Assembly (NCBI GenBank): GCA_014075275.1
Contig: CP046179.1
Span: 3,419,932-3,483,931, forward strand
Reading direction: 5' to 3'
Source of the DNA: Boseongicola sp.
GTDB lineage: Bacteria > Pseudomonadota > Alphaproteobacteria > Rhodobacterales > Rhodobacteraceae
DNA length: 64,000 nt
A model generated the notes under the pieces. It was not told the DNA's origin. It searched no databases and worked only from the letters and a program-made list of their open reading frames with translations. Below are positions 34,189-42,731 of the stretch, piece after piece. How positions within the stretch are numbered: position 1 is the first letter of the stretch; each line of letters opens with the position of its first letter. Both the position numbers and the translations under genes were made by a program.

Positions 34189-35001
34189 CTATTTCTCGCG
34201 TGCCTTAATTTCGTTCCATAACGCATCCATCTCATCGAGCGTGGAATCCGCTGGTGATTTGCCAGAACCTGCAAGTTCGTCTTCAATAGCTGCGAACCGC
34301 CTTTCAACTTTTGCATTTGTGCGTTTGAGCGCTTGCTCTGGGTCAATGCCCCAGTGGCGAGAAAGATTGACCATAACGAATAGTAGATCGCCGAATTCGG
34401 CTTCGGTTTCATCTTTGGAGATGTTTTTGGCGTCTTCCAGCTCTTGGATTTCTTCCATGAGTTTTTCCAGAACAGGACCAGTTTCACCCCAGTCAAAACC
34501 GACGCGGGACAGTCTTTTCTGCAGTTTCAGGGCGCGCATCAGCGCTGGTAATCCAAGTGCCACGCCGTCCAAGGTGCGCTTTTCGCCATCATTGGAGCGC
34601 TCAGCTGCTTTGGCTTTTTCCCAATCGGCGGTTTGTTGTTCCGCGCTTTTGTTCCTGTTTTCAGACCCAAAAACATGTGGGTGACGGCTGATCATCTTGG
34701 AAGAGATGCGTTTGGCAACGTCATCGAAAGTGAACAGGCCGGACTCTTCTGCCATCTGACTGTGGTAAACAACCTGAAGCAAGAGATCGCCAAGTTCCCC
34801 CTGCAGGTCCGGCCAATTTGTGCGCTCGATCGCGTCGGCGACTTCATAGGCTTCTTCGATAGTGTAGGGCGCGATTGAGGCAAAGTCCTGCTCAATATCC
34901 CAGGGACAGCCGGTGTCCTTGTCTCGTAGGCGGCGCATGACTTCCAATAGTCTTGGCAATCCGTCAGGCGTGTTTCCAATGGGATCAGTGGTGATTGTCA
35001 T
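34189..35001 (-). CDS. mazG: Nucleoside triphosphate pyrophosphohydrolase MazG
   Basis: 270 residues from ATG 34999-35001; the frame stays open 25 codons upstream but the family start fits here (DGLPRLLEVMRRLRDKDTGC follows). Two MazG domains are visible: CPWDIEQDFASIAPYTIEEAYE with ELGDLLLQVVYHSQMA, and the second with KLMEEIQELEDAK and EFGDLLFVMVNLSRHW. The E-E-x2-E and E-x2-D metal sites are intact in both. It hydrolyses NTPs to NMP and pyrophosphate, acting in nucleotide-pool cleaning and stress responses. Confidence 0.94.
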   Translation of the reverse strand: MTITTDPIGNTPDGLPRLLEVMRRLRDKDTGCPWDIEQDFASIAPYTIEEAYEVADAIERTNWPDLQGELGDLLLQVVYHSQMAEESGLFTFDDVAKRISSKMISRHPHVFGSENRNKSAEQQTADWEKAKAAERSNDGEKRTLDGVALGLPALMRALKLQKRLSRVGFDWGETGPVLEKLMEEIQELEDAKNISKDETEAEFGDLLFVMVNLSRHWGIDPEQALKRTNAKVERRFAAIEDELAGSGKSPADSTLDEMDALWNEIKAREK

Positions 35002-35115
35002 GCTGGTGTCTTTTTGCAGAATTTTCCCTGTGCACCTTTTACCAGCCAACCCGATGAGTCTACATGGTGCGAGCAAATCATATTGATGGCTGAAAGAAAG
35101 CCGCGGGAGACAAAG

Positions 35116-36084
35116 ATGGCGTTGGAAGATGCTGCCAATGAGGTGGATGTAGCAGTCACCCGGAAGGATCCACGTGGGTTAGCCTATGAGAATGTGTTTT
35201 CCGGTGTGTCCTCATTTTTGCGTCGAAAGCTCACCAAAGAGCTTGATGACATTGATATTGCGGTGACTGGAGTGCCTTTCGATCAAGCGGTGACGCACCG
35301 TTCTGGTGCACGGTTTGGACCCCGCGCAATTCGAGAAGCATCGACGCTGCAAGCTGGAGATCCCCCGTATGGTTGGGGTTTTGATCCATTGAGCGAGTTT
35401 GCAATTGCCGACTACGGTGACATGGCATTTGATTATGCCCGTGTCGCGGATGTTCCGGTGCTTATTGAATCTCATATAGACGGTATTCTGGATACAGAAA
35501 CGTCCTGTCTGACCTTGGGTGGGGATCATTCGATAACTCTTCCAATTTTGCGCGCCCACGCCAAGAAATTTGGTCCGCTCGCGCTTTTGCAGTTCGATGC
35601 GCATTCGGACACCTGGATTGATGATGAACCCGCACGGGTCGATCGTGGCACAATCATCTATAAGGCGGTGAAAGAAGGCCTGATCGATGTCGAGAAGTCA
35701 GTTCAAGTGGGCATTCGAATTAGCAATGATACTCCAATGGGTATTCGGCGTATTGGAGCACGAGAAGTTCATGAGGCTAGTGCGCCAGATATTGTGAGCA
35801 AAATCAAAGAGATAATAGGAGAATCTAACGTTTATCTGAGCTTTGACATTGATGCGATGGACCCTGCATATGCGCCAGGAACCGGCACGCCAGTTTGGGG
35901 CGGTCTAACGTCTGCGCAAGTCGCCGCAATGCTACGGGATTTGGCGGGCATCAATCTAATCGGAGCGGATGTCGTAGAAGTTGCGCCGGCATATGATCAT
36001 GCGAGTATCACAGCGGTCGCGGCCGCACATGTTGGATACGAGTTGATTTGTTTGTTGGCATGGAACCGCCGATCAGATTTCTGA
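35116..36084 (+). CDS. speB: Agmatinase / ureohydrolase family protein
   Basis: 322 residues from ATG 35116 with GGGAGA upstream; an ATG at 35089 in frame is less well placed. The binuclear manganese motifs are GGDHSITLP, LLQFDAHSDTW and SFDIDAMDPAYAPGTGTP, and the substrate loop is VTHRSGARFGPRAIREAS. The family splits urea or ammonia from guanidino compounds (agmatine, guanidinobutyrate, guanidinopropionate), so agmatinase is the best but not the only option. It is divergent from mazG. The DUF1499 gene follows 58 bases later. Confidence 0.9.
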   Translation: MALEDAANEVDVAVTRKDPRGLAYENVFSGVSSFLRRKLTKELDDIDIAVTGVPFDQAVTHRSGARFGPRAIREASTLQAGDPPYGWGFDPLSEFAIADYGDMAFDYARVADVPVLIESHIDGILDTETSCLTLGGDHSITLPILRAHAKKFGPLALLQFDAHSDTWIDDEPARVDRGTIIYKAVKEGLIDVEKSVQVGIRISNDTPMGIRRIGAREVHEASAPDIVSKIKEIIGESNVYLSFDIDAMDPAYAPGTGTPVWGGLTSAQVAAMLRDLAGINLIGADVVEVAPAYDHASITAVAAAHVGYELICLLAWNRRSDF

Positions 36085-36142
36085 CGCAAAAATTTTGCCA
36101 TAATTAGCCGCTATTACTGTCAACGGGCGCGATGGAGGATCT

Positions 36143-36589
36143 ATGGGCAACTTTGCTTTAGTTGTTGGTATTATTGCACTAATTACCTTTATGTGGAGCA
36201 GGTGGTCACCTACGAATCCGGATGAATGGCATTTGGATCCAGCGGATGTTGACGACAGTGCACAGCGGTCATTTCGCCTTATCGGGCGGGAAGCGCCCAG
36301 ATTTTCTGGGCCGCTTTCAGAGGTCTTACAAGAATTTTCGGAAGTTGCTCTGAGTGAACCGGGAGTTAAGGCCCTGGAGGGCGATATCTCGGAGGGTATG
36401 ATGACTTTCGTCGCTAGGGCTCCAGTGACCGGAACACGCGATGTCATAACTGTTAAGGCCGTTGCCGAAGGTGCTAACACAAAAGTTTCGGTGATTTCGC
36501 GCCAGCGCATGAAGTTGGGGTCAGATGCCGGACGCAACCGTGACAGATTGGATCGCTGGCTGGCTGAACTGCAACTGCGGTTCGCTTAG
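36143..36589 (+). CDS. DUF1499 family protein
   Basis: 148 residues. A single N-terminal membrane segment (FALVVGIIALITFMW) is followed by a DUF1499 domain: RFSGPLSEVLQEFSEVALSE, MMTFVARAPVTGTRDVITVK and SRQRMKLGSDAGRNRDRLDRWL. Function is not known. The context gives no firm clue. Confidence 0.82.
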   Translation: MGNFALVVGIIALITFMWSRWSPTNPDEWHLDPADVDDSAQRSFRLIGREAPRFSGPLSEVLQEFSEVALSEPGVKALEGDISEGMMTFVARAPVTGTRDVITVKAVAEGANTKVSVISRQRMKLGSDAGRNRDRLDRWLAELQLRFA

Positions 36590-36903
36590 CGACGACGAAA
36601 GCCTAACCGCGCGGGCGTCCTCGCAAAGTGGACCACTTGCGGACATGTCGCACGGCGCCATAAATTACGTCCATCGACAGCGACACAGATGATTTCACCC
36701 AAGTCTATCCGTGCACACTGAGTATCGCTGCAATTACTGTCCAGAACCTGCCCGCTATCACCTTTCATGTCTGCAAGTCAGAGGCCGACGTGGTCAAATT
36801 TTTCAGCGAAACTCTCCCCATGAGGACGAGAACTGTAAAATAACACCTCCAAAGCAGGTAACAGCGGCTTGACCAACAACGGGCAATGAAGGACATGGGA
36901 TAC
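36590..36903. other. 314-base gap between DUF1499 gene and prfA
   Basis: No convincing gene is seen on either strand. A minus-strand reading frame of 60 codons (36586-36768) overlaps the DUF1499 stop, has no ribosome site and matches nothing I know. The prfA promoter must lie in the 3' part, but no clear -35/-10 pair stands out. Confidence 0.4.
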
Positions 36904-37959
36904 ATGATCCCGTCTGATACACTTGACCAGATTACCGCGCGTTTCCAGTTCCTTGAGGCCAAAATGGCCGGTGGGGCAGATGCCGGTGAAATAGCTGCAC
37001 TTGCGAAAGAATACTCGGATCTGCGTCCAGTAGTTGCGGAGATTGCCGAGTATCAGGCGCTGTTGACGGGGCAGGCAGAAGCCGAATCTATGCTTGATGA
37101 TCCGGAAATGCGCGCTCTGGCAGAAGAAGAATTGCTTGGGCTTCGTGGTAGTATTCCGGCGGCGGAGCAAGCTCTGCGCGTTTCGCTTTTGCCGAAAGAT
37201 GCGGCGGATGCTCGCCCAGCTATCATTGAGATCCGTCCTGGAACAGGTGGCGACGAGGCGGCGCTTTTTGCAGGGGATCTTCTGCGGATGTATCAGCGCT
37301 ATGCCGAGGCCAAGGGTTGGCGGTTCAACATTATCGAGCATTCAGAGTCTGAGCTGGGCGGGATCAAAGAGGCTGTCGTTAATGTCGCGGGCGAGGGAGT
37401 GTTTGCCCGTTTGAAGTTCGAGTCTGGGGTGCATCGTGTGCAAAGGGTGCCCGAAACCGAAAGTGGTGGCCGTATTCATACCTCGGCAGCAACTGTTGCC
37501 GTGCTTCCAGAGGCAGAAGAGGTCGACATCGATATCCCAGTGACTGACATCCGGATTGATACCATGCGAGCCAGCGGCGCAGGCGGGCAGCACGTGAACA
37601 CCACAGATTCGGCTGTTCGCATTACGCATATTCCAAGCGGTATTGTCGTAACGTCGTCTGAGAAATCACAGCACCAGAACCGTGCGATTGCGATGCAGGT
37701 TCTACGGGCGAAACTCTTTGATGCCGAGAGGCAAAAGGCCGCCGACGAGCGCGCGGCCGAGCGCAAGTCGCAAGTGGGATCTGGTGACCGGTCCGAACGT
37801 ATCCGAACCTACAACTTTCCGCAGGGCCGTATGACGGATCATAGAATTGGTCTTACTTTATATAAGCTTAGCGAGATCATGCAGGGTGATCTTGATGAGA
37901 TTGTCGACGCTTTGACCGCGGATGATCAGGCTGCGAAACTGGCAGAGCAGGGACTTTGA
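36904..37959 (+). CDS. prfA: Peptide chain release factor 1
   Basis: 351 residues from ATG 36904, where the family N-terminus ([21 protein letters not shown]) begins; two earlier in-frame ATGs at 36886 and 36895 would add a few residues. The RF1-type PxT codon-reading motif is PET in [13 protein letters not shown], and the peptidyl-tRNA hydrolysis motif GGQ is in [18 protein letters not shown]. It terminates translation at UAA and UAG. The stop overlaps the TTG start of prmC, which methylates the GGQ glutamine of this protein. Confidence 0.96.
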   Translation: MIPSDTLDQITARFQFLEAKMAGGADAGEIAALAKEYSDLRPVVAEIAEYQALLTGQAEAESMLDDPEMRALAEEELLGLRGSIPAAEQALRVSLLPKDAADARPAIIEIRPGTGGDEAALFAGDLLRMYQRYAEAKGWRFNIIEHSESELGGIKEAVVNVAGEGVFARLKFESGVHRVQRVPETESGGRIHTSAATVAVLPEAEEVDIDIPVTDIRIDTMRASGAGGQHVNTTDSAVRITHIPSGIVVTSSEKSQHQNRAIAMQVLRAKLFDAERQKAADERAAERKSQVGSGDRSERIRTYNFPQGRMTDHRIGLTLYKLSEIMQGDLDEIVDALTADDQAAKLAEQGL

Positions 37960-38807
37960 CGAAGCGAACAGTTCAGTCAATTGTGAATGAGGGCGCTGAA
38001 ATGTTGTCACGCAATGGTGTTTCGGATGCGGTCCGGGATGCTCGCCGACTTTTGGCATTTGCCATGGGTGTCGACATTGACCGAATTACTTTGATGCTGC
38101 GCGATGATGTTGGTGGGGTCGTGGCCAAGCTATTTGACGAGTTGATCCAACGGCGCGCAAATCGCGAGCCAGTATCTCACATTATCGGGGGTCGGTGGTT
38201 TCGCGATCATTGGTTTCGCGTTTCAGCGGACGTGTTGGACCCGAGGCCAGAAACAGAAATGTTGGTGGACATTGCGTTAGAGAGGTCGGTTGAACGTTGC
38301 CTGGACCTAGGGACCGGTAGCGGTTGCATTCTACTTAGCATACTGGCTGAAGCAAAAGGCGCGACAGGTATTGGTTGTGATGCGTCCGATGGCGCCTTGC
38401 GGTGTGCTCAAACAAACACAGACGCATTGGGGATGGGCAGTCGAGTCTCTTTCGTTAAGTCCAACTGGTGGTCCGGATTGAGCGGTGCATTCGATCTTAT
38501 CGTCTCGAACCCGCCTTACATCGCACTGGACGAAATGGATGCTCTTCAACCCGAAGTGCGGGAATTTGAGCCGCGGGGCGCTTTGACTGACGAAGGTGAT
38601 GGCACTTCGGCATATATCGAAATTGCGCGGCGGGCGCGCGAGTTTTTACACCCTGACGGGAGGCTAATCGTCGAGATCGGGAAAACGCAGGCAAGTGCAG
38701 TTTCACAGATTTTTCGGAGCGAGGGACTTGAAGATATCCAAACCTATACCGACTTGAATGGTCATGACCGTGTAGTCGCTTGCTCGGTCAAAGTTAACGG
38801 AAAATAG
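37956..38807 (+). CDS. prmC: Release factor glutamine methyltransferase PrmC (HemK)
   Basis: 283 residues from a TTG that overlaps the prfA stop. An N-terminal helical domain binds the release factor. The SAM domain has [16 protein letters not shown] and the glutamine-methyltransferase motif NPPYI in [18 protein letters not shown]. It methylates the glutamine of GGQ in RF1 and RF2. The direct overlap with prfA is the common bacterial arrangement. One feature less usual is the TTG initiation codon. Confidence 0.95.
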   Translation: MTKRTVQSIVNEGAEMLSRNGVSDAVRDARRLLAFAMGVDIDRITLMLRDDVGGVVAKLFDELIQRRANREPVSHIIGGRWFRDHWFRVSADVLDPRPETEMLVDIALERSVERCLDLGTGSGCILLSILAEAKGATGIGCDASDGALRCAQTNTDALGMGSRVSFVKSNWWSGLSGAFDLIVSNPPYIALDEMDALQPEVREFEPRGALTDEGDGTSAYIEIARRAREFLHPDGRLIVEIGKTQASAVSQIFRSEGLEDIQTYTDLNGHDRVVACSVKVNGK

Positions 38808-39033
38808 CGATCTTTTTGGCAAGTATGTGGGATTTCCGCTGATTATGCGCCCAATGCGACAGTTTTCCCTTGCCCTGAACAACCCCACTAGCTACACAAA
38901 ATTCAGCGAGTTGCGGAGCATCTGTTAGCTCACCTCGCGAATTGCCAATCCTTGCACGGACATTGCGACCCACGACGGGACGCCACGTTAGGAAAGCCGC
39001 GCAAGACCAGACCAAAGGCTGGACTGTAACCTA

Positions 39034-39663
39034 ATGAGATCATCAAAATCACGTTCGCGGTCGAAGTCGAACCGCAACCGTTCCGTCGGTAATGTCGTTA
39101 ACCGAGTTTTCGACAGTTCAGGCCCCGAGGGGAAGGTTCGCGGAACGCCGCAGCAAATAATTGATAAGTACAATCAACTTGCACGCGATGCGCAATTGTC
39201 GAATGACCGCGTAGCGGCCGAGAATTTTCAGCAGCATGCTGAGCATTATTTGCGTATGCTGGCAGAGGCACAGCGTGAACAGCAGGAACGGCAGCAACAG
39301 CACCAGCAGAACCAACAAAACAATCAAAATCAGCAAAACAATCAAAACCAGCAGAATAATCAAAATCAGCAGCCGCGCCGCCACGACAATGAGCAGCCTG
39401 CGGGAAATGGTGTTCAGCCGGATGTGCAGGACGCCACCCAGCCTCAACCGAGTTCCAAAGAGGCGCCGAAATCAGGTGGTGATGTAATTGATCTTGACAG
39501 TTCGGGTGTTGAAACCGGTTTGGTAGAGACCCCGGAAGAGCGGCCCCAGCGCGCACGCAAGCCAAGAAAAAAGCCGGAACCGAAGCCAAAAGCGCAGGAC
39601 GAGGGAAACGGTGAGCAGCCCGTGATTTCTGAGACACCTGCGGCCCCGGATGCTGCAGAATAA
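39034..39663 (+). CDS. DUF4167 protein with Q/N-rich repeats
   Basis: 209 residues. The basic start MRSSKSRSRSKSNRNRS and the helical block VRGTPQQIIDKYNQLARDAQ with AAENFQQHAEHYLRMLAEA match DUF4167, a conserved alphaproteobacterial protein of unknown function that often lies beside prmC. Residues about 85-113 are a glutamine/asparagine tract with an imperfect repeat, followed by an acidic, proline-rich disordered tail with RARKPRKKPEPKPK. The basic ends suggest nucleic-acid contact, but this is unproven. It converges with rsmA, 6 bases between stops. Confidence 0.88.
   Translation: MRSSKSRSRSKSNRNRSVGNVVNRVFDSSGPEGKVRGTPQQIIDKYNQLARDAQLSNDRVAAENFQQHAEHYLRMLAEAQREQQERQQQHQQNQQNNQNQQNNQNQQNNQNQQPRRHDNEQPAGNGVQPDVQDATQPQPSSKEAPKSGGDVIDLDSSGVETGLVETPEERPQRARKPRKKPEPKPKAQDEGNGEQPVISETPAAPDAAE
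39300..39373 (+). repeat. In-frame tandem repeat encoding Gln/Asn tract
   Basis: Imperfect tandem copies of an 18-base unit (CAAAACAATCAAAATCAG-like) within the DUF4167 gene encode QNNQNQ repeats. The unit is a multiple of three, so copy-number change would keep the frame. Confidence 0.75.
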
Positions 39664-39669
39664 ATCTAA

Positions 39670-40512
39670 CTAAGGTTCTAGTATGGTTCGTGCCAGAGTA
39701 CAAAATTGCTCTAGCTCTACGTTTTCTGCGCGGTCCGTGGGTTTGATACCAGCAGCTATCAAGCGATCTTCGATATCTGGCGCGGCACCTTTAAGGCTTG
39801 CGCGCATCATCTTTCGGCGCTGATTGAAAGCTTGAGCCACAAGGCGCAAAAGCGTTTTGCCATCTGCGGGAAATCGTGGCTCTGGTAGCGACTTCAAATG
39901 TACAACTGCCGAGTGCACTTTGGGTGGTGGCGAAAAGGCAGCCGGCGGCAGCTCCATCGCAATTCTGGCATCGCTTCGCCAAGAGGCAAGGATGCTTAGG
40001 CGGCCATAAGTTTTGCTTCCTGGACGTGCGACGATGCGCTGTGCGACCTCCTTTTGAAACATCAAAGTCATGCTTTCCCAGAATGGAGGCCATTCTGGTG
40101 GATCAAGCCAGCGTGTCAGGAGCTCTGTTCCGACGTTGTACGGAAGATTGGCGGCGATCTTGATTGGTGGCACCAACATTCCGGAAATGTCCAAATCCAA
40201 TGCGTCTGCTGAAATTACAGTGAGCCTGTCGGGATATGCGTCTGCGATTTGTTGAAGTGCGGGCAGACAGCGTTCGTCTTTTTCAACCGCCAGGACACGG
40301 CGGGCTCCTTCTGCCAAGAGACCACGCGTCAGCCCACCTGGGCCAGGGCCGATTTCAAGGATGTCGGAGGCACTCAGATCACCTCCAACCCGTGCAATCT
40401 TAGCTGTTAAGTTGAGATCTAAGAGAAAGTTCTGGCCGAGAGATTTTCGCGCCGACAATCCGTGCTTGGCAATCACGTCACGCAGAGGTGGCAGGTCATC
40501 AATTGCGCTCAT
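39670..40512 (-). CDS. rsmA: 16S rRNA dimethyladenosine transferase
   Basis: 280 residues. SAM motif [19 protein letters not shown], the upstream [18 protein letters not shown] and the catalytic NLPYNVG ([18 protein letters not shown]) identify RsmA/KsgA, which dimethylates two adjacent adenines near the 3' end of 16S rRNA. It is the last gene of the lptF-lptG-lptD-surA-pdxA-rsmA operon, and its start overlaps the pdxA stop by 4 bases. Confidence 0.96.
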   Translation of the reverse strand: MSAIDDLPPLRDVIAKHGLSARKSLGQNFLLDLNLTAKIARVGGDLSASDILEIGPGPGGLTRGLLAEGARRVLAVEKDERCLPALQQIADAYPDRLTVISADALDLDISGMLVPPIKIAANLPYNVGTELLTRWLDPPEWPPFWESMTLMFQKEVAQRIVARPGSKTYGRLSILASWRSDARIAMELPPAAFSPPPKVHSAVVHLKSLPEPRFPADGKTLLRLVAQAFNQRRKMMRASLKGAAPDIEDRLIAAGIKPTDRAENVELEQFCTLARTILEP

Positions 40513-41489
40513 GCGAGACTTTTCTTTCGAACCTGTGCCATGCTGTCGGCCAGTTTGAGCGCCTCGATTAACGAATTTGGGTTAGCTATGCCTTTGCCAG
40601 CAATATCAAAAGCTGTCCCATGGTCAGGAGAGGTGCGAATGAAGGGCAAACCCAAAGTTGTGTTTACGCCAGTATCAAAGGCTATCGTCTTGATGGGTAT
40701 CAATGCCTGATCGTGATACATTGCCACTGCGGCGTCATAGGTGGATCGAGCAGCCGCGTGAAACATCGTGTCAGCGGGCAATGGGCCGATGACATCATGC
40801 CCCTCTTTTCGCAGCTTTTCACAAAGCGGCGCTATGAATTCCAGTTCCTCATCACCCAAAATGCCGCCTTCGCCTGCGTGCGGGTTCAACCCCGCAACGG
40901 CAATTCGCGGCACCAAGAGCCCGAAATCTTTGTGAAGGGCCTCAAGGGTGGTCCGCAGTACGTATTCCAGGACATTGGGCGTTAGAGCACCACGAACATC
41001 GCGCAATGGAATGTGGATGGTTGCAGGTACTACACGTAGTTCGCTGGAAGCCAACATCATGACGCTGCGGTCTTGGCCTGCCAGATGTGCAAGAAATTCG
41101 GTGTGTCCGGGGTGCTTGAAGTCGGCGTGATCAACAAGAATTTTCTTTGAGATTGGACTTGTGCAGAGGCCGGAAACTTGGCCACTTTTGACCAGGCTGA
41201 CAGCGCGTTCGATTGCGGTCACGATCGAACTGGCGTTCTCGGGTGTGGGATTGCCCGGTGTGGCCGGACATGGGAAGTCGTGGCGAAGGACAGGCAGCTT
41301 TGTTGATGACACATCCGGAACTTCGGCTGGCGTTTCGATGACTTGGTAGGAAGTCTCCGCTGGCAGGTGGCGCGGATCGCCGATCCAGAAGAATGGCATT
41401 TGGTCTTTAAGTGCCTGACGAGCTTTTATGGCTATTTCGGGCCCTATTCCCGCTGGATCACCGCATGTCAGCGCAACAGATTGCCTCAC
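40509..41489 (-). CDS. pdxA: 4-hydroxythreonine-4-phosphate dehydrogenase
   Basis: 326 residues. Begins [19 protein letters not shown]. The metal histidines sit in [17 protein letters not shown], in [20 protein letters not shown] and in the following [12 protein letters not shown]-dependent oxidation of 4-phosphohydroxythreonine supplies pyridoxal phosphate synthesis, relevant because three bhc enzymes and others here use PLP. Overlaps rsmA by 4 bases and follows surA by 11. Confidence 0.96.
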   Translation of the reverse strand: MRQSVALTCGDPAGIGPEIAIKARQALKDQMPFFWIGDPRHLPAETSYQVIETPAEVPDVSSTKLPVLRHDFPCPATPGNPTPENASSIVTAIERAVSLVKSGQVSGLCTSPISKKILVDHADFKHPGHTEFLAHLAGQDRSVMMLASSELRVVPATIHIPLRDVRGALTPNVLEYVLRTTLEALHKDFGLLVPRIAVAGLNPHAGEGGILGDEELEFIAPLCEKLRKEGHDVIGPLPADTMFHAAARSTYDAAVAMYHDQALIPIKTIAFDTGVNTTLGLPFIRTSPDHGTAFDIAGKGIANPNSLIEALKLADSMAQVRKKSLA

Positions 41490-41500
41490 AGTCGTAACAC

Positions 41501-42712
41501 CTATTGCGCCGTTAGATCGACGATGTGCGTGCTGGCGCGTAAGTTCGCCAGGTAATCGGCTGCCATGACGCCCATGCGTGAATTCGCCATTCTGTTTTGG
41601 ACGATTTCCATATCGACCGTACTTTCCTGTGCCGGGCTACGGCTGCACAGCATAAGGATTGTGATCTGGTCGTTTCTGCGAAGACTTGTAGTCGCCTCAC
41701 CTACATCGAGACCTGTGATGGCTGCCCTAACGTCGTCTGGAAGTCCTTGTATAGGTGTGTTTTCGCGAGTAAGCCGCTGCGGCGGTAAGCCTTGCGCAAC
41801 GCCATATAAGTCATCGCACGTATCGATGCTGCCCATTAATGCAGTTGCGCTGGCTTGATCACCGCCGGTAACAAACAGTGCGTAGTCGACAGCTAGGGTG
41901 CTTGGTGTTCCGGCAGCCACTTGCTCGATGTCTCGAAGGAAATAAAGGCCTATGGCGTTTTCCAGATCGATAGGGCGCGATATTTGCCCTGGATTGATGC
42001 GACTGATTTCGGCACTAACCTCGGGCGGAAGGGCAGTTAGCGGAGCCCATCCAAGCTCGCCACCGTTGAACCGCGAATTGGCAACAGAATACTGTCTGGC
42101 GAAGCCGGAGAACTCTGCTTCAGTTGTGACCGAGCGAATTTCAGAGGCTCTTGCGCGAGACGCTCGGGTTGTTTCGGGGGAGGTCGCTGGTAGTAGAATT
42201 TCAGTAACCAGAATTCTGACACCGCCCTCTGTGCCGGTTCTGGCCAAAGCTCTTTCAATTTGATCCGTCGAGATTGCGGCAGCAGTTTCACCAAATCTTT
42301 GCCGCACCAGACTGCGCCAGGCAACTCCTGCCGCCATGAAATCGCGAAATGTCTGTGCGTTGACGCCGCTTTCGGCAAGTGCGCCAACAAATTCATCGAC
42401 TGTTAGATCTGCGCGGGCGGCAAATTCAGATTGAGCGGACAAGATTTGGTCGTCGCTGGGCGCAATGTTAGCTTGTCGAGTGGCCGATAGCTGAATGGCC
42501 TCGGAGATGAGTTGTTCGCGCGCCAACTGGCGCGGGTCACCAGGGGCGTTCAAGAGCGAAAGAAACAGGGTTCTTTGGTCCAGCTGATACCGTGTAACGA
42601 TTTGATCGCCCACCTGAATAGCCGGGGTAAACCTACTTTGTGCATTCAATGCCGTGCTTGTTGTCGGCAACAACAACAGCGCAACCGCCACTGTCAGAAT
42701 TATTCGGATCAT
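41501..42712 (-). CDS. surA: Periplasmic chaperone / peptidyl-prolyl isomerase SurA
   Basis: 403 residues from ATG 42710-42712 with GGAGG upstream. A signal peptide (RIILTVAVALLLLPTTSTALNA) is followed by a SurA_N helical domain (QVGDQIVTRYQLDQRTLFLS) and one parvulin-like domain around SVANSRFNGGELGWAPLTAL. Only one parvulin unit is evident, as is common in alphaproteobacteria. It escorts outer-membrane proteins such as LptD, whose gene lies 19 bases upstream in the same operon. Confidence 0.9.
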   Translation of the reverse strand: MIRIILTVAVALLLLPTTSTALNAQSRFTPAIQVGDQIVTRYQLDQRTLFLSLLNAPGDPRQLAREQLISEAIQLSATRQANIAPSDDQILSAQSEFAARADLTVDEFVGALAESGVNAQTFRDFMAAGVAWRSLVRQRFGETAAAISTDQIERALARTGTEGGVRILVTEILLPATSPETTRASRARASEIRSVTTEAEFSGFARQYSVANSRFNGGELGWAPLTALPPEVSAEISRINPGQISRPIDLENAIGLYFLRDIEQVAAGTPSTLAVDYALFVTGGDQASATALMGSIDTCDDLYGVAQGLPPQRLTRENTPIQGLPDDVRAAITGLDVGEATTSLRRNDQITILMLCSRSPAQESTVDMEIVQNRMANSRMGVMAADYLANLRASTHIVDLTAQ

Positions 42713-42731
42713 CCGCCCTCCAAACATCGAA

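Noticed and set aside
36586-36768. Minus-strand 60-codon frame with four cysteines beside the DUF1499 gene
   Set aside because: No ribosome site, no recognised homology and overlap with the convergent stop; not enough to call a gene.
39300-39373. Repeat array considered as CRISPR-like
   Set aside because: Contiguous 18-base units without spacers, inside a coding frame that translates to a Q/N tract.
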